A DNA stretch of 64,000 bases from Gordonia jacobaea. GTDB lineage: Bacteria > Actinomycetota > Actinomycetes > Mycobacteriales > Mycobacteriaceae. Position 1 is the first letter of the stretch. Each line of letters starts with the position of its first letter. The position numbers were made by a program, and so were the translations under genes. Under the pieces are notes generated by a model. That model had not been told where the DNA came from and searched no databases. It was given only the letters and a program-made list of their open reading frames with translations. The DNA lies in contig NZ_LDTZ01000013.1 in NCBI RefSeq assembly GCF_001186365.1, forward strand, positions 124,001 to 188,000. The letters are read 5' to 3'. This document shows, piece by piece, positions 55,939 through 64,000 of this stretch.

Positions 55939-56772
55939 GTGAGTACGGCCATCCGCGACCTCAGCTCGACAGAGACGATCCCGACGCCATATGAAGACCT
56001 GCTGCGTCTGGTGATGGACACCGGCACGCCCAAGGCCGATCGCACCGGGACCGGAACACGCAGTCTGTTCGGGCACCAGCTTCGCTACGACCTCGCTCAG
56101 GGTTTCCCGCTGGTCACCACCAAGAAGGTGCATCTGAAGTCGATCATCTACGAATTGCTGTGGTTTCTGCGCGGCGATTCCAACGTGCGATGGCTCCAGG
56201 ACAGAGGCGTGACGATCTGGGACGAGTGGGCCGACGAGAACGGCGAACTCGGCCCCGTCTACGGCGTGCAGTGGCGGAGTTGGCCGACTCCGTCGGGTGA
56301 GCACATCGACCAGATCTCCGCGGCGCTCGAGATGCTCAAGACCAACCCCGACTCGCGACGCAACATCGTGTCTGCGTGGAACGTGGGGGAGATCCCGCAG
56401 ATGGCGTTGCCGCCGTGCCACGCGTTCTTCCAGTTCTATGTTGCCGACGGCAAGTTGTCGTGTCAGCTCTATCAGCGCAGTGCGGATCTGTTCCTCGGAG
56501 TGCCGTTCAACATCGCGTCGTACGCGTTGCTCACGCACATGATGGCGCAGCAGGCCGGCCTCGACGTCGGGGAATTCGTCTGGACCGGCGGGGACTGCCA
56601 CATCTACGACAACCACGTCGACCAGGTCAACCTGCAGCTCTCGCGTGAGCCGTATCCGTATCCGACGCTCCGACTGAATCCGCGCGAGTCGATCTTCGAC
56701 TACGAGTTCGACGACATCGAGATCGTCGACTATCGGTCACACCCGGGAATCAAGGCGCCTGTCGCGGTCTGA
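55939..56772 (+). CDS. thyA: Thymidylate synthase ThyA
   Basis: Methylates dUMP to dTMP with methylene-tetrahydrofolate, giving dihydrofolate that DfrA recycles. It is 277 residues. Blocks [26 protein letters not shown], the catalytic Cys in [11 protein letters not shown] and the C-terminal IKAPVAV are intact. The flavin-dependent ThyX is also encoded (62859), so the window carries both routes. GTG 55939 with a leaderless promoter. The 228 bases downstream have no gene and probably hold the promoter of the PE-PPE hydrolase gene. Confidence 0.97.
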   Translation: MSTAIRDLSSTETIPTPYEDLLRLVMDTGTPKADRTGTGTRSLFGHQLRYDLAQGFPLVTTKKVHLKSIIYELLWFLRGDSNVRWLQDRGVTIWDEWADENGELGPVYGVQWRSWPTPSGEHIDQISAALEMLKTNPDSRRNIVSAWNVGEIPQMALPPCHAFFQFYVADGKLSCQLYQRSADLFLGVPFNIASYALLTHMMAQQAGLDVGEFVWTGGDCHIYDNHVDQVNLQLSREPYPYPTLRLNPRESIFDYEFDDIEIVDYRSHPGIKAPVAV

Positions 56773-57000
56773 TCACGAGCAGCATCCGTTGTCCTTCGAA
56801 CGGAGTGTTTATCGTGGCCTACTTTTCAGTGCCGACGGTATCGAAGTGTGATGTGTGTTACATCATGATTCACCGCGCGGAGATCTGATGGGCCTCACCG
56901 CACTCTGCCGGTCTCGTCGGTCGGGAGTGCCCTCGCGACCAACGGGCTGACTTTCGAAGTCGGGTCGGGAGCGGTCGGCCCGATCGGTTGGTAACTACAT

Positions 57001-58662
57001 ATGGGATCGATTCTGCGCGTCTGCGCCGCGATGGCGTCGGCGATCGGTGGCGTCATCGGAGCTGTCTGGGCGGCTGCCGTCATGACGGTGGCGAACGCGG
57101 CGACCGTCACGGCGCTCATCATGGGTGGTACCTGGAATCCGTTGGTGGACTTCGGTCCTCAAGCGCAAACCGACGAGTTCGTCGACACCTATCTCAACCT
57201 CATCGCGTCGAACTACCTCGCGCAGGCCAGTGGTGTGAACGCGGCCGACCTCAACAAGGTCGCCGTGTACACGCCGGAGGAGTTCGCGCCATTCACCGCG
57301 GGCGACCTGAGTTTCGATCGTTCTGTCGCGCTCGGAGTGGCGAATCTGAGTGCCTGTGTATCGGGTGCGAATGCGTGTCCGCGCAATCTCTCGTTCGGCA
57401 CGCCCGCCGCGGGCGATCAGCTCGTCGTGTTCGGATACTCGCAGAGCACCAGGATCGCGGCGATCACCAAACGGTCGCTGATCGACTACTACTCGAGCGT
57501 CGGCTGGGCGTCGGCTCCCGACGTGTCTTTCGTTCTGGCCGCGGACGTGAACAGGCCCAACGGGGGAATCCTCGCGAGGTTCGCAGGATTGTCGATTCCG
57601 TTCCTCGGTATCAGCATGGACGGCGCGGCGCCGACGAACAGTTGCGTCGACGAGCAATGTCATTTCCGCACAACCGATATCAGCTTCCAGTACGACGGCT
57701 TCTCGGACTTCCCGTCACACCCGCTCAACGTGATCGCTGACCTGAACGCGGTTCTCGGCATCGCCTATCAGCACGGCCTCTATCCATTTGAATCACCGCT
57801 GGGCGCACCGGGCACCGTCGATCAGGGCGAGTACGGGGACACGCACTATTACCTGATTCCGGCAGAGGTTCTGCCGATCCTCGTTCCACTGGTGGGCGTG
57901 CTACCCGCGACGTGGATCACCGCGCTGGATATGCCGTTACGCACCATCGTCGAAATGGGATACAGCCGCGACATCAGTCCGGGGGAACCGCTTCCGGCGC
58001 AGTGGTTCCGGTTCTCGCCGGTGCGTGACGCCATCACCGTTGCGATCGCGATCGCGACAGGTATCGACGACGCTGTCGCGCAGAAGTCCGGCGATCCGTC
58101 CAACCGGCCACTCGGCACAACGGCAATCAACGGACCATTCGGGGTGCCGGAGTTCAGCTTCCGAGACTGGTTCGACGCCGCGCATCCCGACAGTTCAGCT
58201 GAATCCTCGCGCAGTTCGACTGTCGAGTTGTCGGCGGCTCCTGTCGCCGCTCAGGCACGATCCGCGCAGGTGAACGATTCGACCGTGGCACTTCCCGGTC
58301 AGCGCGACCCGGAGACGTCGGTGCCGCGCGCCGCCGAATCGGGCGAGGCTTCGGACAACTCGGCGGCGGGGGCCGAATCCATCAAGCCGGACACGCCGCC
58401 CTCCGGTCGTTCGGCGGCACCGCCGCGGCCTGGCAATCAACCGCAGGTGCCTTCGGAGGGCGAGTCGGCAGATCCTCCGAATGCGGGTGGCGGACCCGAG
58501 AGCGATAGCCGCCCTGTCGATGACGTGCCGAGTACCACCGACCCGGCAACAGCGCCGGCAGGCGGTACTCAGGCGACCGAAGGTGCTGCGGTACCGCATG
58601 ATTCGTCACAGGTAGATCGGGGCGCGTCGACGCTCGGAGAGCCTGTCGGAGCGCGGCGGTAG
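57001..58662 (+). CDS. PE-PPE-domain secreted serine hydrolase
   Basis: A 553-residue exported protein. The N terminus has a signal-like helix (ILRVCAAMASAIGGVIG). The PE-PPE catalytic domain (about 40-310), an alpha/beta hydrolase fold related to cutinase, has the nucleophile in GYSQST near residue 149, and GTPAAGD before it. No PE or PPE module precedes it. The last 170 residues are a disordered tail rich in Ser, Ala, Pro and Glu. A lipid or ester substrate in the cell envelope is likely. It stands between thyA and dfrA, an unusual place; in M. tuberculosis the PPE genes lie on the other side of thyA. Confidence 0.8.
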   Translation: MGSILRVCAAMASAIGGVIGAVWAAAVMTVANAATVTALIMGGTWNPLVDFGPQAQTDEFVDTYLNLIASNYLAQASGVNAADLNKVAVYTPEEFAPFTAGDLSFDRSVALGVANLSACVSGANACPRNLSFGTPAAGDQLVVFGYSQSTRIAAITKRSLIDYYSSVGWASAPDVSFVLAADVNRPNGGILARFAGLSIPFLGISMDGAAPTNSCVDEQCHFRTTDISFQYDGFSDFPSHPLNVIADLNAVLGIAYQHGLYPFESPLGAPGTVDQGEYGDTHYYLIPAEVLPILVPLVGVLPATWITALDMPLRTIVEMGYSRDISPGEPLPAQWFRFSPVRDAITVAIAIATGIDDAVAQKSGDPSNRPLGTTAINGPFGVPEFSFRDWFDAAHPDSSAESSRSSTVELSAAPVAAQARSAQVNDSTVALPGQRDPETSVPRAAESGEASDNSAAGAESIKPDTPPSGRSAAPPRPGNQPQVPSEGESADPPNAGGGPESDSRPVDDVPSTTDPATAPAGGTQATEGAAVPHDSSQVDRGASTLGEPVGARR

Positions 58663-58665
58663 TCT
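58660..58665 (+). promoter_or_regulatory. -10 element TAGTCT, probably leaderless
   Basis: TAGTCT ends 6 bases before the dfrA ATG at 58672. It overlaps the stop codon of the hydrolase gene. Confidence 0.45.
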
Positions 58666-58671
58666 CTGTCC

Positions 58672-59196
58672 ATGGCCACCGTCATCACACTCGTCTGGGC
58701 CCAAGACCGCGTCGGCGCCATCGGGCGTCAGAATGCGATTCCGTGGCGCGTTCCCGAGGACATGCGCCGGTTCCGCGAACTGACGGGCACCGACCCGGTC
58801 GTGATGGGACGAAAGACGTGGGAGTCGCTGCCCGAGCGATTTCGGCCGTTGCCGGAGCGCCGCAATGTCGTGATCACCCGCAACAGCGACTACGTCGCGC
58901 CAGGAGCCGAGATTGCGGGTTCGCTGCGTGAAGCGCTCGATCGGATCGTCGGCGCCGTCACGGTGATGGGTGGCGGGGCCATCTACGAGGCCGCGATGGA
59001 ACACGCCACGCGATTGCACGTGACCGAGATCGACCTCCTCGTCGAGGGCGCCGACGCGTTCGCACCCGAGATCGACCCGTACGGGTGGGAGGTCGCGGAG
59101 ACGACGTCGTGGGAGACGTCGTCGGGCGGACTTCGCTATCGATTCGTCGACTACTCGCGTCACGGCGCGACGTCGGATGTGCGTCGGGGAGCTTGA
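58672..59196 (+). CDS. dfrA: Dihydrofolate reductase
   Basis: Reduces dihydrofolate to tetrahydrofolate with NADPH; the trimethoprim target. It is 174 residues. VWAQDRVGAIGRQNAIPWRVPEDM carries the substrate residues (the acidic residue is Glu-Asp in PEDMRRF), then GRKTWESLP and VMGGGAIYEAAM. The C terminus has about 15 extra residues after the last family strand. It completes the thyA cycle; only the hydrolase gene lies between them. Confidence 0.95.
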   Translation: MATVITLVWAQDRVGAIGRQNAIPWRVPEDMRRFRELTGTDPVVMGRKTWESLPERFRPLPERRNVVITRNSDYVAPGAEIAGSLREALDRIVGAVTVMGGGAIYEAAMEHATRLHVTEIDLLVEGADAFAPEIDPYGWEVAETTSWETSSGGLRYRFVDYSRHGATSDVRRGA

Positions 59197-59207
59197 TAGC
59201 CTCCGCG

Positions 59208-60452
59208 ATGGCGTCTCCCGAGCTCACGGCCGCGCAGGCGGCCCGAATCGCCCTCACCGCACAGGGATTCGGTCCTCGACCCTTCGCGGGAACCGTGACA
59301 CGCAAGCAGGTGTCGCGGATCGTCGAACGCACGCGATTGATCCAAATGGACTCGGTGAACATCGCGGTGCGAGCGCACTACCTGCCGTTGTTCTCGCGAC
59401 TCGGCACCTACGACCGAACCCAGCTCGACCGCGCCGCGTGGCATCCCGGACGGGCCACTCGGATGCTCGTCGAATACTGGGCGCACGAGGCCGCGCTGAT
59501 TCCGGTCGACGACTGGCCGCTGTTCGGGTGGCGGATGGAAGAGTACCGAGACGGACGGTATCTCCACACACGAGAACTCATGCGCGACAATCGGGCTCTC
59601 GCGGCAGACATTCGGGCGCTCATCGCCGAGATTGGACCGTCGACGCCGCGCCTGATCGAGAGTCATCTCGGAATCGAGCGTGAACCCAGTGCGCCCGGCG
59701 GCTGGTGGAATCGCGGCGACGTGAAGCATCTGTGCGAAGCGATGTTCGCCTCCGGTGAGTTGTCGGCTGTGCGAGACGCCAACTTCGGACGCCATTACGA
59801 CCTCACCGAGCGCGTCGTCGGCGAGGTCGCGCAGCGCCGCATCGGCAGGGTCGATGCGCACAGACAGTTGGTGACGAATGCCGCTGCGGCACTTGGCGTC
59901 GCGACGGTCGCCGATCTCGCCGACTACTACCGACTCAAGCCCGCCGAGGTTCGCGGTGTCGTCGCCGAGTTGGTGGAAGACGCAGTGCTGCAACAGGTCT
60001 CGGTGCGTCACTGGAAAGACCCCGCGTTCGTGCACGCCGACACCGTGATTCCGCGTCGCATCGCCCATGCGGACGAACGGTCGGCGCTGCTGTCACCGTT
60101 TGATCCGCTGGTCTTCTTTCGTCCGCGTGCCGAACGGCTCTTCGGTTTCCGCTATCGCATCGAGATCTACGTACCCGAACACAAACGCGTACACGGCTAC
60201 TACGTGCATCCCTACCTGCTCGGCGACGAGATCGTCGCACGCGTCGATCTCAAGGCCGACCGCGCCGCGGGTGTGCTCCGGGTGCCTGCGGCCCACCTCG
60301 AGGAGGGGAGTGACGCAGGCATGGTCGCCGAGCGCCTCGCAACCGACCTCGCAACGACGGCGCAGTGGCTCGGACTCGACGGCGTCGAGGTCGGTTCCCG
60401 AGGCGATCTGGCTGCCACCTTGGCTCATGCCACCGTCGGGGCTTCGGCATGA
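59208..60452 (+). CDS. YcaQ-type winged-helix DNA glycosylase
   Basis: A 414-residue protein of the HTH_42 (YcaQ/AlkZ-like) family, which removes alkylated bases and unhooks interstrand crosslinks. The catalytic QxD is in RLIQMDSVNIAVRAHY near residue 44; QxD is the YcaQ form, while the self-resistance enzyme AlkZ has QxQ. Winged-helix repeats follow, with SPFDPLVFFRPRAERLFGF as a further signature. ATG 59208 is chosen because the family sequence starts there; the frame is open into dfrA. A -10-like TAGCCT is 5 bases upstream. Confidence 0.87.
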   Translation: MASPELTAAQAARIALTAQGFGPRPFAGTVTRKQVSRIVERTRLIQMDSVNIAVRAHYLPLFSRLGTYDRTQLDRAAWHPGRATRMLVEYWAHEAALIPVDDWPLFGWRMEEYRDGRYLHTRELMRDNRALAADIRALIAEIGPSTPRLIESHLGIEREPSAPGGWWNRGDVKHLCEAMFASGELSAVRDANFGRHYDLTERVVGEVAQRRIGRVDAHRQLVTNAAAALGVATVADLADYYRLKPAEVRGVVAELVEDAVLQQVSVRHWKDPAFVHADTVIPRRIAHADERSALLSPFDPLVFFRPRAERLFGFRYRIEIYVPEHKRVHGYYVHPYLLGDEIVARVDLKADRAAGVLRVPAAHLEEGSDAGMVAERLATDLATTAQWLGLDGVEVGSRGDLAATLAHATVGASA

Positions 60453-60521
60453 CATGCTGTTCCCGGCTTTGAGACAATCCAGCAGGCATTCACCACATCG
60501 AAGAGTTCACGAGAGGTACCG

Positions 60522-61286
60522 ATGACGGTCACGCACGACGGGCGCACCTACCAACTGGTCATGTTCGACCTCGACGACACCCTGGCACCGTCGAAGAGCC
60601 CCATGGACGATTCCATGGTCGAGGTCTTCGGCCGACTACTCGACCGCAGCATGGCGTGCATCATCTCGGGCGGCAACTTCGATCAGTTCCAGGTGCAGGT
60701 GCTCGACCGACTCGGCGACGGCGTGAATCGCGCGAACCTGCATCTGATGCCCACGAACGGCACGCAGTACGTGCGGTGGGACGGCTCCGAGTGGAAGACC
60801 GTGTACGCCGAGTACCTCACCGACGACGAGAAGCAGCGCACCCTGACCACGCTCGAGACCGGCGCGAAAGAACTCGGGCTGTGGGAGACCGAGACGTGGG
60901 GGCCGGTGCTCGAGGATCGGGGCAGCCAGATCACGTTCAGCGCATTGGGGCAGGCCGCTCCCGTCGACGCCAAGAAGGCATGGGATCCCGACGGTCGCAA
61001 GAAGGAGTCGCTGCGCGCGTACGCGGCCGAACGACTTCCCGACCTCGAGGTGCGCAGCGGCGGATCGACGTCGGTCGACGTGACCCGCAAGGGCATCGAC
61101 AAGTCCTACGGCGCGCGCCGACTGATGGAGATCCTCGACCTCACCGTCGACGACATCCTCTTCTACGGCGACCGTCTCGACGAGGGCGGAAACGACCGTC
61201 CCGTGATGGAACTGGGCATCACGTCGATCAGCGTGTCCGATTGGACCGACACGCTCGCCAAGCTCACCGCGCTTCTCGACGAGTGA
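60522..61286 (+). CDS. HAD-superfamily phosphatase, phosphomannomutase-like
   Basis: A 254-residue HAD hydrolase of the IIB cap type. Motif I is MFDLDDTLAPSKSPM, with the two Asp residues, and motif II is IISGGNFDQF. Lys and the metal-binding motif IV (FYGDRLDEGGND) follow. The sequence SKSPM after motif I and the cap resemble eukaryote-type phosphomannomutases, so a sugar-phosphate substrate is likely. The first ten residues are not conserved. It lies alone between the glycosylase and the amidase. Confidence 0.85.
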   Translation: MTVTHDGRTYQLVMFDLDDTLAPSKSPMDDSMVEVFGRLLDRSMACIISGGNFDQFQVQVLDRLGDGVNRANLHLMPTNGTQYVRWDGSEWKTVYAEYLTDDEKQRTLTTLETGAKELGLWETETWGPVLEDRGSQITFSALGQAAPVDAKKAWDPDGRKKESLRAYAAERLPDLEVRSGGSTSVDVTRKGIDKSYGARRLMEILDLTVDDILFYGDRLDEGGNDRPVMELGITSISVSDWTDTLAKLTALLDE

Positions 61287-61301
61287 GCCCGGCCGGCGTG
61301 C

Positions 61302-62711
61302 TCACCGTCCGGTGACGTGTGGCCGATGCTCGGTGAACCCAATCATCTGCTCGATCTGAGCGGCCAGCGACACGAGCAACAACTCGCTGTTCGCCGGTCC
61401 GACGAGCTGAGCGCTCTGCGGCAGGCCCGACCGATCCACTCCGATGGGTACGGCTGCCGCGGGGTTGCCCAGTACGTTCCACGCCGCCGTGTACGACGCG
61501 GTCTCGGCTGCCGCACGTAGAAGGCCGACGAACCCGTGCCGATCGAGCTGCCCCGCCTCGACGGCGGTGGTGAGCGTGGTCGGGGTCAGCAGGATGTCGT
61601 AGTCGTCGAAGATCGTTGCGAGGAGTTCGTCTGCGAACTGCTCCGCGCGTCGCTCGGCCCATCCGGCACGGGCGTGGAGGACACGTCCGACTCGGGCGAT
61701 GCGTCGAGTATTGCGCTCGAGCCGGTCCGGATGTTCCACGCGCGCAGCCTCTTCGGAGACACCCGACGCGGTTTGCACGGAGAACACCCCCGACAGGAGC
61801 GGGTAGTCGGGGTCTGATTCGACGACGTCGTGTCCCGCGTCCCGCAGTCGGTCGGCCAGCGCGCGTATCGCCGCGGCCGACTCGTCGTCGACCATGCCCG
61901 CCCGCATCGGATTGCGAAACGAAAGCCGGATCCGCAGACGGCCGGGCGGTGTGCCCGCAGCGTCGACGAATGAACCGGCCAGCTCAGTGGCATGAAATCT
62001 GTCTGTCGACGTCGCACCGGAGATCACGTCGTAGATGAGTGCGCTGTCTGCGACGGTGCGGGTCAACGGTCCCAGGGTGCCCAGCGCTCGCCACAGGTCG
62101 GGGTTGGGTGCGGTACTGACCCGACCTCGCTGCGGTTTGAGCCCGAACAGGCCGCACCAGCTCGACGGGAGGCGGATCGACCCACCTCCGTCGCCGCCAA
62201 TACCTGCGGCCACCATCCCCGACGCGACCGCTGCCGCGGTGCCTCCGCTCGAGCCGGCGGGGGACCGGTCGGTGTCCCACGGATTACGAGTCCAGCCGTT
62301 CGCAGCGGTTTCGGTGAAGGGCCAGATGCCGAACTCGGGCATCCGGGTCTTGCCGATGATCACAGCGCCCGCGTCGCGCAGACGCTTCACCACCTCCGAG
62401 TCGGCCTGTGCCGGCGTCGTGACCGACGCTCCGCCGTATGCCGTGGGCACACCGCGGACGTCGTTCTCGTCCTTGATCGCGATCGGTACCCCGTGCAGCG
62501 GGCCGGCAGGGATGCCGTCGCGCAACGCGGCGTCGAGTCGATCGGCTTCGGCTCGCGCCTCGTCGTGCAGAACGGTGGAGAACGCGTTGAGCGTGGGGTC
62601 GAGGCGAGCGATCTCGGCCAAGCTGTGCTCGACGAGTTCGCGAGAGGTGACCTGGCCGTCGACGACCCAGGAGCGCTGGCTGTGAACAGAACTGAAGTGC
62701 AGATCGGGCAT
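61302..62711 (-). CDS. Amidase signature-family enzyme
   Basis: A 469-residue amidase with the Ser-cisSer-Lys triad. Lys is in VPIAIKDEN near residue 76, the cis-Ser in AGSSGGTAAAVASG and the nucleophile Ser in GGDGGGSIRLPSS near 175. The central cavity and C-terminal GNPAAAVPIG are family-like. It is not a GatA by context, since gatB and gatC are absent. ATG 62711 (MPDLHFSS) or ATG 62720 (MGGMPDL) is the start; the frame extends far upstream without support. It converges on the HAD gene and is divergent from thyX. Confidence 0.87.
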   Translation of the reverse strand: MPDLHFSSVHSQRSWVVDGQVTSRELVEHSLAEIARLDPTLNAFSTVLHDEARAEADRLDAALRDGIPAGPLHGVPIAIKDENDVRGVPTAYGGASVTTPAQADSEVVKRLRDAGAVIIGKTRMPEFGIWPFTETAANGWTRNPWDTDRSPAGSSGGTAAAVASGMVAAGIGGDGGGSIRLPSSWCGLFGLKPQRGRVSTAPNPDLWRALGTLGPLTRTVADSALIYDVISGATSTDRFHATELAGSFVDAAGTPPGRLRIRLSFRNPMRAGMVDDESAAAIRALADRLRDAGHDVVESDPDYPLLSGVFSVQTASGVSEEAARVEHPDRLERNTRRIARVGRVLHARAGWAERRAEQFADELLATIFDDYDILLTPTTLTTAVEAGQLDRHGFVGLLRAAAETASYTAAWNVLGNPAAAVPIGVDRSGLPQSAQLVGPANSELLLVSLAAQIEQMIGFTEHRPHVTGR

Positions 62712-62858
62712 GCCACCCATCGTCCCCCGTCGGGCACCGGGGCGGGTGCTGAAACTCCGCAGGTGTTGCCGAGAGCTCCCTCGGACGACGGGGTGCTCGG
62801 GTCGTGAAGGTCGCGCTGATGGACAATCATGGATGCCCACTAGGTGAGAGGAGGCGGC

Positions 62859-63611
62859 ATGTCGGACATGGTCCCGTTGAAGGTGCAGATGGTCGCCGCG
62901 ACCACGTTCAACCCGCCCGAGGACGTCCCGTGGAGCACCGACGCCGACGGCGGCGAGGCGCTCGTCGAGTTCGCAGGCCGCGCTTGCTATCAGAGCTGGG
63001 ACAAGCCCAATCCCCGAACCGCGACGAACGCCGGTTACCTGCGGCACATCCTCGAGGTCGGTCACCTGTCGCTACTCGAGCACGCGAACGTGACCTTCTA
63101 CATCACCGGGATCTCGCGGTCGTGCACGCACGAACTGATTCGGCATCGTCACTTCTCGTATTCGCAGCTCTCGCAGCGGTTCGTCCCCGAACACGACTCG
63201 AACGTGGTCGCACCACCGGCAATCGAGGGCGACGCGCACCTCGAGGCGTTGTTCACCGAAGCCACCGACGCGAGCCGCAAGGCGTACGGCGAACTGCTCG
63301 ACGCCCTGGAGGCGAAATTCGCCGACGTGCCCAACGCGATCCTGCGCCGCAAGCAGGCACGGCAGGCCGCGAGGTCGGTGCTGCCCAACGCGACCGAAAC
63401 CAAGATCGTCGTCACCGGCAACTACCGTGCGTGGCGACACTTCGTCGGCATGCGCGCCACCGAACACGCCGACGTCGAGATCCGCCAGCTCGCCGTCGAA
63501 TGCCTGCGTCAACTCATGGATGTCGCGCCGACCGTGTTCGGCGACTTCGAGATCGGCACGCTCGCCGACGGCACCGAGGTCGCCACATCGCCGTTCGTGC
63601 TCGAAGGCTGA
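62859..63611 (+). CDS. thyX: Flavin-dependent thymidylate synthase ThyX
   Basis: Makes dTMP from dUMP with FAD and NADPH, yielding tetrahydrofolate directly, unlike ThyA. It is 250 residues. The ThyX motif is complete: [13 protein letters not shown] (family RHRxxSxxxxSxR) near residue 95. The FAD and folate residues in [16 protein letters not shown] and [16 protein letters not shown] are also seen. ATG 62859 follows GAGAGGAG; GTG 62844 would add five residues. In M. tuberculosis thyX is also next to dapA (Rv2754c-Rv2753c). Confidence 0.97.
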   Translation: MSDMVPLKVQMVAATTFNPPEDVPWSTDADGGEALVEFAGRACYQSWDKPNPRTATNAGYLRHILEVGHLSLLEHANVTFYITGISRSCTHELIRHRHFSYSQLSQRFVPEHDSNVVAPPAIEGDAHLEALFTEATDASRKAYGELLDALEAKFADVPNAILRRKQARQAARSVLPNATETKIVVTGNYRAWRHFVGMRATEHADVEIRQLAVECLRQLMDVAPTVFGDFEIGTLADGTEVATSPFVLEG

Positions 63612-63637
63612 GCAGCGGGCCAGGTAGTAAGACCCGC

Positions 63638-64000
<363 letters not shown>

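Noticed and set aside
57001..58662. Calling the secreted hydrolase a PE or PPE protein
   Set aside because: It lacks the N-terminal PE and PPE modules; only the PE-PPE catalytic domain is recognisable.
61302..62711. GatA subunit of the tRNA amidotransferase
   Set aside because: The amidase motifs fit, but gatB and gatC are absent and the sequence looks like a stand-alone amidase.

Overview
The window is high-GC actinobacterial DNA with dense genes, many GTG starts and few introns of non-coding sequence. A mycothione reductase, an EfpA-type efflux pump, a PptT-type phosphopantetheinyl transferase, a DevS/DevR (DosR) pair, a PE-PPE serine hydrolase domain and the coexistence of thyA and thyX all point to Mycobacteriales. 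My guess is Gordonia or a close relative; the order is well supported, the genus is inference. The gene order follows the Mycobacterium tuberculosis block Rv2855 to Rv2753c, as I remember it, so unusual segments stand out as insertions.

Region by region. (1) 1-11076, cobalamin and redox: partial cobQ, an alpha/beta hydrolase, mtr and a lipase-like hydrolase on the minus strand, mqo, an ElaA-type acetyltransferase, a fused ChlI/ChlD-type chelatase ATPase, cobO and cobB. (2) 11076-14991, an insert relative to M. tuberculosis: a haem-GAF DevS-like kinase, its DevR-like regulator, an acyl-ACP desaturase and a small cysteine-motif protein, with a DosR-like box between regulator and desaturase. (3) 15109-30721, housekeeping: cysG, efpA, an aminoglycoside phosphotransferase-like gene, yaaA, proS, a Tat lipoprotein with a ferritin-like partner, then rimP-nusA-ylxR-infB-rbfA-nrnA-dinF. 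(4) 30773-35853, accessory: a 1357-residue secreted multidomain protein and a six-helix membrane protein. (5) 35912-49974, housekeeping: a metallophosphoesterase, pptT, truB, mntR/sirR, ribF, rpsO, pnp, a CBS/DUF294 protein, a TANGO2-like protein, a GAP-family protein, ald with aldR, dapB and a membrane protein.

(6) 49971-55833, the most unusual part. A flavodoxin-like gene is followed by about 4 kb of unfamiliar genes and gene remnants, and then by a second, truncated in-frame copy of the 3' end of the flavodoxin gene. A symmetric nested palindrome, a GAP-family gene and an HNH-like gene follow. (7) 55939-64000, folate and lysine: thyA, a PE-PPE-domain hydrolase, dfrA, a YcaQ-type DNA glycosylase, a HAD phosphatase, an amidase, thyX and the start of dapA.

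How it works together: one-carbon and thymidylate metabolism (thyA, dfrA, thyX) sit with lysine synthesis (dapB, dapA). Cobalamin and sirohaem synthesis sit with redox functions (mtr, mqo). Translation and RNA decay genes form two blocks. Many genes carry a TANNNT -10 element 5-9 bases before the start codon, the pattern of leaderless transcription in this order. I saw no tRNA, rRNA, CRISPR array, transposase, integrase or riboswitch. The best candidates for undescribed biology are the flavodoxin-flanked island and the giant surface protein with its membrane partner.
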